A DNA stretch of 64,000 nucleotides from positions 62,001-126,000 of the forward strand of contig JAAYCM010000115.1 in the NCBI GenBank assembly GCA_012729765.1, in the 5' to 3' direction. Both the position numbers and the translations under genes were made by a program. Below are positions 46,002 through 54,803 of this stretch, one piece after another. Below the pieces are notes generated by a model that worked only from the letters and a program-made list of their open reading frames with translations, ran no database searches and had not been told where the DNA came from. Each line of letters opens with the position of its first letter. Position 1 is the first letter of the stretch. This DNA is from Chloroflexota bacterium (GTDB lineage Bacteria > Chloroflexota > Anaerolineae > Aggregatilineales > Aggregatilineaceae).

Positions 46002-47156
46002 ATGCGCTTCGAGTTTGCGACCGCGAACCGGATCATCTTTGGGGCGGGCACACTGCCTGAGGCAGGTGCTATCGCCGCCGGGATGGGCCGCCGCGCGCTG
46101 GTCGTCGTGGGTGAGCGAATCGAGCGCGCCCAACCGCTGCTCGACTTGCTGCGCGAGTCGGGCGTCGCGGCCTCGATCTTCCAGGTGACGACCGAGCCGA
46201 CGACCGATCGCGTGCTGGCCGGAGTCGCGCAGGCGCGCGCCGAAAGCTGTGACCTGGTGATCGGGATCGGCGGCGGCAGCGTGATCGACGCGGGCAAGGC
46301 GATCGCGGCCCTGCTGACCAACAGCGGCGATCCGCTCGACTATCTGGAAGTGATCGGGCGCGGGCAGCCGCTCACCCGGCCCGCCGCCCCCTATCTCGCC
46401 ATCCCTACGACGGCGGGCACCGGCGCGGAAGTCACGCGCAACGCCGTACTGGCGTCCCCGGAGCACCGCGTCAAGGTCAGCCTGCGCAGCCCACTGATGC
46501 TGCCGGATGTGGCGCTGATCGATCCGGAGCTGACCTACAGCCTGCCGCCGGCGGTCACGGCTTACACCGGACTAGACGCGCTGACCCAGTTGATCGAGCC
46601 GTTTGTTTCGGTGCGCGCCAACCCGATGACCGACGGTTTCTGCCGCGAGGGGATTCCGCGTGTGGCGCGTTCGCTGCGGCGGGCCTATGCGCACGGCGAC
46701 GATCCGGCGGCCCGCGCGGATATGGCGCTGGCGAGCCTGTTCGGTGGGCTGGCGCTGGCAAATGCCGGGCTGGGCGCGGTACACGGTTTCGCCGGGCCGG
46801 TCGGTGGGATGTTCCCGGCCCCGCACGGCGCGATCTGCGCGGTGCTGCTGCCGCACGTCATGGCACAGAATCTTGCCGCTCTGCGCGAGCGCGAGCCGGG
46901 CAGCCCGTCGTTGGAGCGCTACGGCGAGATCGCGCGGCTGCTCACCGGCGATACGAGCGCGGCTGCCGATGATGGCGTGGCGTGGGTGCGCGAGCTGTGC
47001 GCCGCACTCGACGTGCCGCCGCTCTCGGCCTATGGCATCGCCGCCGCCGACTTCGACACGCTGATCGAAAAGTCGGCGGTTGCCAGCTCGATGAAGGGCA
47101 ACCCGATCAAACTCACATCCGGCGAACTGCGCGCGATTTTAGAGCAGGCATTGTAG
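46002..47156 (+). CDS. Iron-containing (group III) alcohol dehydrogenase
   Basis: The protein has 384 residues. The NAD(P) site is in the N-terminal domain (ALVVVGERIERAQP; GIGGGSVIDAGKAIAALL at about 86-103). The metal site lies in the helical C-terminal domain (GAVHGFAGPVGGMFPAPHGAICAVLLPHVM carries the histidines, with an earlier Asp/His in the second domain), as in Fe-ADH (PF00465). It reduces or oxidises an alcohol/aldehyde or related hydroxyacid; substrate unknown. A GTG at 45987 would overlap the previous gene; ATG 46002 fits the family N-terminus (RFEFATANRIIFGAG). It starts 5 bases after the previous stop. Confidence 0.9.
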   Translation: MRFEFATANRIIFGAGTLPEAGAIAAGMGRRALVVVGERIERAQPLLDLLRESGVAASIFQVTTEPTTDRVLAGVAQARAESCDLVIGIGGGSVIDAGKAIAALLTNSGDPLDYLEVIGRGQPLTRPAAPYLAIPTTAGTGAEVTRNAVLASPEHRVKVSLRSPLMLPDVALIDPELTYSLPPAVTAYTGLDALTQLIEPFVSVRANPMTDGFCREGIPRVARSLRRAYAHGDDPAARADMALASLFGGLALANAGLGAVHGFAGPVGGMFPAPHGAICAVLLPHVMAQNLAALREREPGSPSLERYGEIARLLTGDTSAAADDGVAWVRELCAALDVPPLSAYGIAAADFDTLIEKSAVASSMKGNPIKLTSGELRAILEQAL

Positions 47157-47159
47157 ACG

Positions 47160-48089
47160 ATGAAACGCTGGCAGGCCGATCTCACCCTGGCGCTGGTAGC
47201 GCTGATCTGGGGTTCGACCTTCGTCGTGGTCAAGAACGCGCTCGACGCGGTCGATCCGCTCACCTTCGTGGCGTGGCGCTTCTGGCTGGCCGCGATCTTT
47301 CTGGCACTGCTGTTCCACCGCCGGATCGCGGGCCTGACGCGCAGCGAGGTGCTGTCCGGCGGTCTGATCGGAATCTGGCTGGCGCTCGGCTATGTCTTCC
47401 AGACAATCGGCCTGCAAACTACGACCAGCGCCAAAGCCGGATTCATCACCGGCCTGAGCGTCGTGATCGTCCCGGTGTTGGCGACCTTTCTGCTGCGCCG
47501 CCCGCCGGGCCGCTGGGCGACAGTCGGCATCTTGGCCGCGACGGTCGGGTTGGGCCTGCTGTCGCTGGACGAGAATCTGCGCGTGCAGTCCGGCGATCTG
47601 TGGGTCCTGGGCTGCGCGTTTGCCTTCGCGCTGCATATCGTCACGGTGTCACACTTCGCGCCGCGCTGCGATCCGATCCGGCTGACGATCGTGCAGATCG
47701 CGGCGGTGGCGGCGCTGGCGACCGGCGCGGCCTTCGTCTTCGAGACGCCGACCTTCGATCTGCCGGCTGGTACCTGGGGGGCGATTGCCTTCACCGGGGT
47801 GACGGCGACCGCGCTGGCCTTCGGGCTGCAGGTCTACGTCCAGCGTTTTACCACGCCCAGCCACACGGCCCTGCTCTTCAGCCTGGAGCCGGTCTTCGCG
47901 GCACTGTTCGGCTGGTGGCTGGCGAGTGAGGCGCTCGGCCTTAAGGAACTGATCGGCTGCGCGCTGATCCTGGCCGCGATGCTCGTCGCGGAGCTGGGCG
48001 TGCAGTCGGGGCCGGAGCCAGAATCCGGCGCTGCGCCCGCCCTGCCGGACTACGAGCCGCTGGCGCAGTCCCCCCCGCACGAAGCCTGA
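47160..48089 (+). CDS. EamA/DMT-family transporter
   Basis: The protein has 309 residues with ten membrane helices in two EamA repeats (PF00892). Landmarks are LALVALIWGSTFVVVKNAL at the start, RFWLAAIFLALLF, and TPSHTALLFSLEPVFAALFGWWL in the second repeat. Family members export amino acids or other metabolites. It starts 3 bases after the alcohol dehydrogenase stop, so the two probably share a transcript. Substrate cannot be assigned. Confidence 0.9.
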   Translation: MKRWQADLTLALVALIWGSTFVVVKNALDAVDPLTFVAWRFWLAAIFLALLFHRRIAGLTRSEVLSGGLIGIWLALGYVFQTIGLQTTTSAKAGFITGLSVVIVPVLATFLLRRPPGRWATVGILAATVGLGLLSLDENLRVQSGDLWVLGCAFAFALHIVTVSHFAPRCDPIRLTIVQIAAVAALATGAAFVFETPTFDLPAGTWGAIAFTGVTATALAFGLQVYVQRFTTPSHTALLFSLEPVFAALFGWWLASEALGLKELIGCALILAAMLVAELGVQSGPEPESGAAPALPDYEPLAQSPPHEA

Positions 48090-48180
48090 ACCGCCTCATG
48101 ATCCGCACCCCGTTTTGATTCGCTTGGCCGCCTGCGCCCGCTTGTGCCTTCCGAGGGTACGAAAAGTGACAATCTGCGGT

Positions 48181-48214
48181 ACTATCAGGTTTGCCGCAAC
48201 AGTACACTGATAGT
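48181..48214. promoter_or_regulatory. Inverted repeat ACTATCAG-N18-CTGATAGT upstream of the decarboxylase operon
   Basis: Perfect 8-base arms (48181-48188 and 48207-48214) have centres 26 bases apart and lie 76 bases before the carboxyltransferase start. A spaced symmetric site suits a dimeric or tetrameric regulator. A matching promoter is not obvious by eye. Confidence 0.4.
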
Positions 48215-48289
48215 GGCAGCGGCACTCTACTTGATGTTATCGACACACCCTTCCGCTGCAAGTCAAGTGAATTCTTAAAGGAAGCTTCT

Positions 48290-49843
48290 ATGCCCCAAGA
48301 AGACCCCCGCGTTCTAGAACTCCGAGCCAAGCGCGAGCAGGCCCGGCAGGGTGGCGGAGAAAAACGTATCGCAGCCCAGCACGCCAAAGGCAAACTGACC
48401 GCCCGCGAACGGCTGGATTACCTGCTCGATCCCGGCACATTCAACGAGTTGGAGCCGTTTATCACCCACCAGTGGAACGAGGTCGGGCTGGAGACGGAAA
48501 AATATATGGGCGAGGGCGTCGTGACCGGCTACGGCCAGATCGACGGGCGCACCGTCTATGTCTATGCCCAGGATTTCACCATTCACGGCGGCACGCTCAG
48601 CGAGATGCAGAGCCACAAAATCTGCCGTGTGATGGACCTGGCCGTCCGCAACGGTACGCCCATCCTCGGCCTGATCGACTCCGGCGGCGCGCGCATTCAG
48701 GAAGGTGTGCGCAGCCTGGGCGGTTACGCCGAGATCTTCCGCCGCAACGCGCAGTATTCCGGCGTCGTCCCGCAGATCAGCCTGATGCTTGGCCCGTGCG
48801 CCGGCGGCGCGGCCTATTCTCCCGCGCTGACCGATCTGATCGTCATGGTGCGCGAGCAGAGCTTCATGTTCCTGACCGGGCCGCAGGTGATCCAGACCGT
48901 GACCGGTGAGCAGGTGGACACCGAATACCTGGGCGGCGCGGAAATCCATGCTGCCGTCAGCGGCACGGCCCATCTCGCCGTCGATACTGAGCAGCAGGCG
49001 CTTGACACCTGCCGCAAGCTGCTGAGCTATCTGCCGTCGAACAATGTCGAGAATCCGCCCTACCACCCGCCCACCGATGACCCGCTGCGCATGGACGAGG
49101 AGCTAAACTCGATTGTCCCGCTCGACCCCTCGACGCCGTACAGCATGCACGAGGTGATTACCCACGTCGTGGACCGGGGCACCTTCTTCGAGCTTCAGCC
49201 GGACTTCGGGCGTAACGCGGTGATCGGGCTGGCGCGCATCGGCGGCCACAGCGTTGGGATCGTCGCGCAGGAGCCGAGCATCATGGCCGGGGTGATCGAC
49301 ATCGACGCCGCCGACAAAATCACGCGTTTCGTGCGCATGTGCGACTGCTTCAATGTGCCGCTGGTGACGTTCGTCGATTCGCCCGGCTTTTTGCCCGGCG
49401 TCGATCAGGAGCACCGGGGCATCATCCGGCACGGCGCGAAGGTGCTCTACGCCTATTCCGAGGCGACCGTCCCGAAGATCAGCGTGATCACGCGCAAGGC
49501 GTATGGCGGGGCGTATGTGGTCATGAGCAGTAAGTATCTGGGCACGGATGTGAACTACGCCTGGCCCAGCGCCGAGATCGCGGTGATGGGGGCCGAGGGC
49601 GCGGTGAACATCATGTTCCGCAAAGAGATCGCCGACGCGCCCGATCCTGCCGCCGAACGCCGCCGCCTTGCGGAAGACTACCGCCAGCGCTTCAACAATC
49701 CCTACCACGCTGCCAACGCTGGCTACGTCGATGACGTGATCGAGCCGCGCGAGACACGCGCCAAGATCATCGCCTCGCTGGCCGCCCTACGCGACAAGTA
49801 TTCGCCCGCGCCGCCGCGCAAGCACGGCAATATCCCGGTTTAG
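48290..49843 (+). CDS. mmdA: Acyl-CoA carboxyltransferase subunit (methylmalonyl-CoA decarboxylase alpha / propionyl-CoA carboxylase beta type)
   Basis: The protein has 517 residues from ATG 48290, with AAGGAAG 6 bases before. It has both carboxyltransferase halves (PF01039): the N-half with GKLTARERLDYLLDPGTF, QDFTIHGGTLSEMQ and DSGGARIQEGV, and the C-half with GRNAVIGLARIGGHSVGIVAQEP, FVDSPGFLPG, and RKAYGGAYVVMSSKYLG. It moves the carboxyl group between acyl-CoA and biotin. The next three genes (OadG-like, biotin carrier, OadB-like) show that it belongs to a sodium-pumping decarboxylase of methylmalonyl-CoA type, although the chain alone could also serve a carboxylase. Confidence 0.93.
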   Translation: MPQEDPRVLELRAKREQARQGGGEKRIAAQHAKGKLTARERLDYLLDPGTFNELEPFITHQWNEVGLETEKYMGEGVVTGYGQIDGRTVYVYAQDFTIHGGTLSEMQSHKICRVMDLAVRNGTPILGLIDSGGARIQEGVRSLGGYAEIFRRNAQYSGVVPQISLMLGPCAGGAAYSPALTDLIVMVREQSFMFLTGPQVIQTVTGEQVDTEYLGGAEIHAAVSGTAHLAVDTEQQALDTCRKLLSYLPSNNVENPPYHPPTDDPLRMDEELNSIVPLDPSTPYSMHEVITHVVDRGTFFELQPDFGRNAVIGLARIGGHSVGIVAQEPSIMAGVIDIDAADKITRFVRMCDCFNVPLVTFVDSPGFLPGVDQEHRGIIRHGAKVLYAYSEATVPKISVITRKAYGGAYVVMSSKYLGTDVNYAWPSAEIAVMGAEGAVNIMFRKEIADAPDPAAERRRLAEDYRQRFNNPYHAANAGYVDDVIEPRETRAKIIASLAALRDKYSPAPPRKHGNIPV

Positions 49844-49854
49844 GGGGCGGAGCG

Positions 49855-50193
49855 ATGGGCGACGATCTGGTAACTGCACTTGAGATCACCGTAGTCGGGA
49901 TGGCGCTGGTATTTGGCGCGATCGTGGTGCTGTGGCTGGTCATGGCGCTGCTGGTGCGCCTGACGGGTGAGCGCGAACCGATCCTGCCCCGGCGGCGACC
50001 GGCGATGCCCACCGTCGAGGAAGAAACGGAGCTGCGCCGCCGGGCGGCAATTGCGGCGGTGGCGGTCGCGCTGGCGTCCGAAACCGAGTCGCTCCAGCCG
50101 CACGCCTTCCCCCTGCCGCCGACAGCGATTGTCACCGCGTGGCAGGCTGTCCAGCGGAGCCGCCAACTGACTCAAAAGGGTCCGATACGATGA
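49855..50193 (+). CDS. OadG/MmdD-like small membrane subunit of sodium-pumping decarboxylase
   Basis: The protein has 112 residues. One N-terminal membrane helix (about 10-36; ITVVGMALVFGAIVVLWLVM) and a charged cytoplasmic tail match the OadG gamma family (PF04277), which holds the complex together. The VGMALVF motif is typical. It starts 11 bases after the carboxyltransferase gene, and its stop overlaps the ATG of the biotin carrier. Confidence 0.88.
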   Translation: MGDDLVTALEITVVGMALVFGAIVVLWLVMALLVRLTGEREPILPRRRPAMPTVEEETELRRRAAIAAVAVALASETESLQPHAFPLPPTAIVTAWQAVQRSRQLTQKGPIR

Positions 50194-50624
50194 AAGTAAC
50201 CGTTAGAATCGATAGCCAGCTTTTCGAAGTCGAGATCGACAATCTGTACACGCGCCCGGTGGTGGCGGTCGTGGACGGCCAGCGCTTCGAAGTCTGGCCG
50301 GAAGTCAACCCGATCCCGCCTCACACCGAGCCTGCCGCCGCATCCACGCCGCAGCCGGCCCAGGCTGCTCCCGCACGGGCAGCCGCATCTGCGCCGGTCG
50401 GGGCCGACAGCAGCACCGTGTTCGCGCCGCTTCCTGGCGTGATCATCTCGGTCGCGGTCAAGCCCGGCGACACGGTTGAATCCGGGCAGGAATTGTGCGT
50501 GCTCGAAGCGATGAAGATGAAGAACATGATCCGCGCCCCGCGCGCCGGAACTATCGACACGATCCAGATCGAAGTTAACCAGCACGTCAAGCATCACGAT
50601 GTGCTGATGCGCTACAGTGATTAG
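50190..50624 (+). CDS. Biotin carboxyl carrier subunit of the decarboxylase
   Basis: The protein has 144 residues from ATG 50190, overlapping the OadG-like stop. After a short N-terminal domain comes a flexible Pro/Ala linker (about 42-72) and a biotinyl domain with the attachment lysine K109 in EAMKMKN. The linker length and domain are those of MmdC/OadA-type carriers. It shuttles the carboxyl group from the carboxyltransferase to the membrane subunit. A 12-codon longer frame upstream is not needed. Confidence 0.93.
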   Translation: MKVTVRIDSQLFEVEIDNLYTRPVVAVVDGQRFEVWPEVNPIPPHTEPAAASTPQPAQAAPARAAASAPVGADSSTVFAPLPGVIISVAVKPGDTVESGQELCVLEAMKMKNMIRAPRAGTIDTIQIEVNQHVKHHDVLMRYSD

Positions 50625-50649
50625 CGGCCCGTCCGCAATCCGGCATCTC

Positions 50650-50670
50650 CTGCTGTCTTGCCGACAGCAG
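50650..50670 (+). other. Stem-loop between biotin carrier and OadB-like gene
   Basis: CTGCTGTC (50650-50657) and GACAGCAG (50663-50670) pair perfectly around TTGCC. No T-run follows, so it is more likely an mRNA processing or stability element than a terminator. It sits 15 bases before the next start codon. Confidence 0.45.
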
Positions 50671-50685
50671 TGATAGGCTGCATAC

Positions 50686-51813
50686 ATGGATTTCTCTGAG
50701 CTTTTGCCCGAACTCACCCAGGGGCTGACCAACTTCACGGCTGGCAACGCGCTGATGATCCTCGCCGGTGGGATTCTGATCGCGCTGGCCGTGCTCAAGG
50801 AATACGAGCCGGTGCTGCTGCTGCCGATTGGTTTCGGCGCGATCCTGGCGAATATCCCGCTCACCGGCATGACCGAGAGCGGCGGCCTGTTCAACGTGCT
50901 CTACAACGCCGGGATCAGGAATGAGCTGTTCCCGCTGCTGATCTTTGTCGGCGTGGGCGCAATGATCGACTTCAGCCCGCTGCTGTCCCAGCCCCGGCTG
51001 GTGCTGCTCGGCGCGGCGGGGCAGTTTGGCATCTTCGGGACGCTGATCCTGGCGACGCTGCTCGGCTTCCCGCTCAACGAGGCCGCCTCGATTGGCGTGA
51101 TCGGCGCGATTGACGGCCCCACCTCGATTTACGTGGCGTCCAAGCTCGCGCCGGAGCTGCTCGCGCCGATTGCGGTTGCCGCCTATTCGTATATGTCGCT
51201 CGTGCCGATCATCCAGCCGCCCGTCATGCGCCTGCTGACCACACGCGAGGAGCGCATGATCCGCATGGAGTATGCGCCGCGCCCGGTGTCGCGCCGCGCG
51301 CTGGTGCTGTTCCCGATTGTCGTGACGCTGGTTGTGGGCCTGCTCGTGCCGGACGCCACGCCGCTGATCAGTATGCTGATGCTGGGCAACCTGCTGCGCG
51401 AGAGCCAGGTGGTAGACCGGCTGCGGCGCTCCGCCGAGAACGAGATCATCAACGTGGCGACGCTGTTCCTGGGGTTGACGGTTGGCTCGACCATGACCGC
51501 CGACAGCTTCCTCAACCTGGACACGATCCAGATTTTGATCCTGGGCCTGCTCGCGTTCGTGCTCGATACGGCTGCCGGACTGCTGTTCGGCAAGCTGATG
51601 TCGGCGCTCTCCGGCGGCAAGATCAACCCGTTGATCGGTGCGGCGGGCATCAGCGCCTTCCCGATGGCGGGGCGGCTGGCGGCGCAGGTCGCGCAGGATG
51701 AGGACTTCGATAACTTCATCCTGATGCACGCGATGGGGGCCAACACCGCCGGGCAGTTGGGCAGCGTGATGGCGGGCGGCGTGCTGCTGGCGCTGGTGAC
51801 GGCGATTCTGTAG
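50686..51813 (+). CDS. Sodium-translocating decarboxylase, membrane beta subunit (OadB/MmdB type)
   Basis: The protein has 375 residues with about nine to eleven membrane segments. Conserved features of the sodium channel are GAIDGPTSIYVASKL (D143), SYMSLVPIIQPPVMRL (168-183), and the C-terminal motif GANTAGQLGSVMAGG (N373, S382 region). It takes the carboxyl group from biotin, frees CO2 and exports sodium ions. It is last of the four-gene set, which therefore forms a complete membrane decarboxylase except that no epsilon-type peptide is seen. Confidence 0.93.
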   Translation: MDFSELLPELTQGLTNFTAGNALMILAGGILIALAVLKEYEPVLLLPIGFGAILANIPLTGMTESGGLFNVLYNAGIRNELFPLLIFVGVGAMIDFSPLLSQPRLVLLGAAGQFGIFGTLILATLLGFPLNEAASIGVIGAIDGPTSIYVASKLAPELLAPIAVAAYSYMSLVPIIQPPVMRLLTTREERMIRMEYAPRPVSRRALVLFPIVVTLVVGLLVPDATPLISMLMLGNLLRESQVVDRLRRSAENEIINVATLFLGLTVGSTMTADSFLNLDTIQILILGLLAFVLDTAAGLLFGKLMSALSGGKINPLIGAAGISAFPMAGRLAAQVAQDEDFDNFILMHAMGANTAGQLGSVMAGGVLLALVTAIL

Positions 51814-51842
51814 CCTGGCGCACGCTTACAAGCGGAATCAAA

Positions 51843-51883
51843 AACCGGGCTGTCGGCGTATGGGCAGCCCGGTTGTGTGTTTA
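51843..51883. terminator. Bidirectional terminator between oadB-like and livM
   Basis: AACCGGGCTG (51843-51852) and CAGCCCGGTT (51865-51874) pair over 10 bases. T-rich tracts follow on both strands (GTGTGTTT on plus, TTTTTG on minus). It lies between two convergent stops. Confidence 0.82.
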
Positions 51884-51893
51884 GCTCTGAGCG

Positions 51894-53066
51894 CTAGGAT
51901 GCGGAATCCGGCGGCTTCTGCTGCATCTGCATCGACGCTTCCAGGCGCTTAACCTTGCGCTCCGCCCACCAGCGATTCCACGTGCCGACAATGCCGTTCG
52001 GCAGCACCATCACCACCACCACGAACAGCACCCCCAGGAACAGGTCCCACAGGTCGGCGATCTCATACGTGGCCGAGCCGATGCGCAGCGTCTCGTCGCG
52101 CAGATACGCCTCGCCCAGCTCCAGGCCCAGGCTGCTGATCACCGGCCCGGCGAGTGTCCCCACGCCGCCGATCAGCGTATACAACAGCGGTTGGACCGTG
52201 TAATTGAGGCTGAGCAGGTCCGGCTTGATGCGCTTGTCGGTGCTCCACAGGACGAGCAGTATCCCGGTCAGGCAGGCGATCACGCCCGCAAACACCATCG
52301 TGATCAGCTTGTAGCGGAAGGTGTTATAGCCGATAGTGCGTGCGCGCTCTTCGTTCTCGCGGATGGCGAGCATCACGCGGCCCACCGGCGAGTTGAGATA
52401 GCGCCGGATCGCCAGGAACACGATCACGAAGAAGATCAGTGTATAGCGGTACATCACCAGGCGGCTGCCGTCGCCGGTCGGGGTGGGATTAAGCGCTTCC
52501 GGGATCAGGTCGCGAATCAGCAGGCCGTCTTCCGCCCCGGTGATGTTGCGGAAAGTGCCGCTCTTGGCCAGCACGAAGAACATCTCGGCGAAGGCCAGCG
52601 TGAACATCGTGAAGTAGACGCCACGCAGCCGCAGCGTGACCACGCCCGCGACCAGGCTCAGCAGGATGCTCGCCAGCACCGCCGCGATCACGGCGACGTA
52701 GAACGAGATGCCGTCCACCTGCGACATCACGACGAAGGTCACATAGCCGCCCGCGCCAAAAAACAGCGCGTGCCCGAACGAGATGATCCCGCTGAAGCCG
52801 AACAGCAGGTTATAGCTCATCGACAGGCTGGCGATCAGCAGCGACTGCGCCATCACGCTCTGCCAGAAAACCGAGTCGCCGGTCGGGCGGCGCGGCGTAA
52901 CTTCAGTGTCGCTCAGGCTGGCGACGATGTAGGGGAAGCGCCACAGCAGCAGGAAAACCAGGATATACAGCCAGTTTTCCAGCACCAGGCGGGCCAGCCC
53001 TTCGGCCACATTCCGCAGGGCGGGATTTTCGATCTTGTTGATGGTGGTATATACGGTGCGCTGCAT
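51894..53066 (-). CDS. livM: Branched-chain amino-acid-type ABC transporter permease (LivM)
   Basis: The protein has 390 residues with about ten membrane helices. The LivM domain (PF02653) shows SYNLLFGFSGIISFGHALFFGAGGY, NSPVGRVMLAIRENEERARTIGYN and GTLAGPVIGS-like GGVGTLAGPVISSLGL. ATG 53066 has GGAGG 7 bases before it and overlaps the livH stop by 1 base; a GTG 3 bases earlier is possible. It pairs with LivH to form the pore. The last gene of the liv set; the terminator follows. Confidence 0.93.
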   Translation of the reverse strand: MQRTVYTTINKIENPALRNVAEGLARLVLENWLYILVFLLLWRFPYIVASLSDTEVTPRRPTGDSVFWQSVMAQSLLIASLSMSYNLLFGFSGIISFGHALFFGAGGYVTFVVMSQVDGISFYVAVIAAVLASILLSLVAGVVTLRLRGVYFTMFTLAFAEMFFVLAKSGTFRNITGAEDGLLIRDLIPEALNPTPTGDGSRLVMYRYTLIFFVIVFLAIRRYLNSPVGRVMLAIRENEERARTIGYNTFRYKLITMVFAGVIACLTGILLVLWSTDKRIKPDLLSLNYTVQPLLYTLIGGVGTLAGPVISSLGLELGEAYLRDETLRIGSATYEIADLWDLFLGVLFVVVVMVLPNGIVGTWNRWWAERKVKRLEASMQMQQKPPDSAS

Positions 53067-54064
53067 CACGCTTCCTCCCGGCCAAACAGACCGCTCGGCT
53101 GGACGAGCAGCACGAGGATCATCAGCAGCAGAATCGACGTCTCGGCCAGCACCGGCGCGTTGAAATGAGTCAGCGAAAGCTGCTCGGCGACGGCGCGCGT
53201 CAGCCCGACGACGACGCTGGCGATCGCGGTCCCTTCATAACTCCCCATGCCGCCGATCACGACCACGACAATCGCCAGGATCAAAAACTGGTTGCCCATT
53301 TCGAGCGTCGCGCCCTGGTAGGGCACAATGGCGATCCCGCCCAGCGCGGCCAGCGCCGATCCCAGCACGAACACCAGCGTAAACACCAGCCGGACGTTGA
53401 TGCCGAGCGCCTGGACCATCTCGCTGTCCTGTACGCCGGCGCGGATGATGATCCCGATCCGGGTGCGGTGCAGCAGGATGAACACCCCGATCATCATCGC
53501 CAGCCCCAGGAAGATGATGAACAAGCGGTAGACGCTCAGGCTTTGCGCGAAGAGCGTGAACTTTTCGTCCAGAAAGGCCGGGGGCTTGATCGGCTGCTTG
53601 GGGTCGGGGCCATAGTAGCGCTCGACCAGGTCCATCAGGATCGCGGCCAGGCCGAAGGTCAGCACGATCTGGAAGATGGGCCGCTTGTAGAGCGGGCGGA
53701 TCAGCCCGGCCTCGACCAGCGTCCCCAATATCCCGCCGACGACCACCGCCGTGATGAACGCGGCCAGCAGGCTGAGTCCCGCGCCCAGGCCGATGCCCTC
53801 ATAAACCTGGTAGCCGACATAGGCACCCACCAGCAGGAAAGCGCCCTGCGCGAAGTTGAGCACGTCGAGCAGCCCGAAGATCAGCGACAGGCCCGACGCC
53901 ACCAGGAAAACCAGCATTCCCAGCAGCAGGCCGCGAAAAACGGTCTGGCCGGCGGTGTTCAGGCCAAAGTCGGCCAGACTGATGACGATCAGCAGGCCCA
54001 GATAGGCCGCCACCAGACCCCACGAGCGGCGGTGTTCGGGCGATAGCTGCTTGAAATAGTTCAT
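53066..54064 (-). CDS. livH: Branched-chain amino-acid-type ABC transporter permease (LivH)
   Basis: The protein has 332 residues with eight or so membrane helices. LivH hallmarks are LIFGLLDVLNFAQGAFLLVGAY near residues 64-85 and VVVIGGMGSYEGTAIASVVVGL near the C-terminus. It lies 19 bases after livF and overlaps livM by 1 base. Together with LivM it transports the ligand delivered by the binding protein at 55678-56955. Confidence 0.93.
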   Translation of the reverse strand: MNYFKQLSPEHRRSWGLVAAYLGLLIVISLADFGLNTAGQTVFRGLLLGMLVFLVASGLSLIFGLLDVLNFAQGAFLLVGAYVGYQVYEGIGLGAGLSLLAAFITAVVVGGILGTLVEAGLIRPLYKRPIFQIVLTFGLAAILMDLVERYYGPDPKQPIKPPAFLDEKFTLFAQSLSVYRLFIIFLGLAMMIGVFILLHRTRIGIIIRAGVQDSEMVQALGINVRLVFTLVFVLGSALAALGGIAIVPYQGATLEMGNQFLILAIVVVVIGGMGSYEGTAIASVVVGLTRAVAEQLSLTHFNAPVLAETSILLLMILVLLVQPSGLFGREEA

Positions 54065-54083
54065 CGTATCGATCCTTCCGCCC

Positions 54084-54803
54084 CTAAGCCACGCCCAGAT
54101 AGGTCTTGATCAGCTCGGTGTCATTCACGAGATCGGCCATCAGCCCGCTGTGGACCGAGACGCCTTCCTCGATGATCACGTAGCGCTCGGCAAGCTGGCT
54201 GGCGACCTGGAAGTTCTGCTCGACCAGCAGCACGGTCGTGCTGGCCGAAAGCTGCCGGATCGCGTCCATCATCTGCTCGATCAGCACCGGGGCCAGCCCT
54301 TCGCTCGGCTCGTCGATCAGCAGCAGATGGTTGTCGGGCACCAGCGCGCGCGCGATGGCGAGCATCTGCTGCTGCCCGCCCGACAGGTTGCCGCCCCGCA
54401 GACTGTAGAGCCGCTTGAGGTCGGGGAATAAGTTGAAGATAAAGTCGGCTTTGCGCTCCAGATCGCCTTTTTTGCGCTCGGCGATTTGCAGATTTTGCGC
54501 GACGGTCAGGTCGCGGAAGATGATGCGATTCTCCGGCACATAGCCGATGCCCATCTGCGCGATCTTGTGCGCGGGCCGGCCCTGGATCGCCTGGCCTCGG
54601 AACACGATCTGGCCCTCGCGCGGCGGCGTCAGGCCGATGATGCTGCGCAGCGTGGTTGTTTTGCCCGCGCCGTTGCGCCCCAGCAGCACCGTGATGCTGC
54701 CCGGCGGCACCGCCACCGTGACACCTTCCAGGATGTGAAACTGGCCGATAAAGGTGTGGATGTTCTGGACTTCCAGCATCGCCGTTGTGATCGCCGCGCT
54801 CAT
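54084..54803 (-). CDS. livF: Branched-chain amino-acid-type ABC transporter ATPase (LivF)
   Basis: The protein has 239 residues. Walker A is LGRNGAGKTT, followed by PAHKIAQMGIGYVPENRIIF, signature LSGGQQQMLAIARAL, Walker B LLLIDEPSEGLAP and the H-loop VEQN. The EGLAP and VEQNF forms are those of LivF, separating it from LivG. The start overlaps the livG stop by 4 bases. Confidence 0.94.
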   Translation of the reverse strand: MSAAITTAMLEVQNIHTFIGQFHILEGVTVAVPPGSITVLLGRNGAGKTTTLRSIIGLTPPREGQIVFRGQAIQGRPAHKIAQMGIGYVPENRIIFRDLTVAQNLQIAERKKGDLERKADFIFNLFPDLKRLYSLRGGNLSGGQQQMLAIARALVPDNHLLLIDEPSEGLAPVLIEQMMDAIRQLSASTTVLLVEQNFQVASQLAERYVIIEEGVSVHSGLMADLVNDTELIKTYLGVA

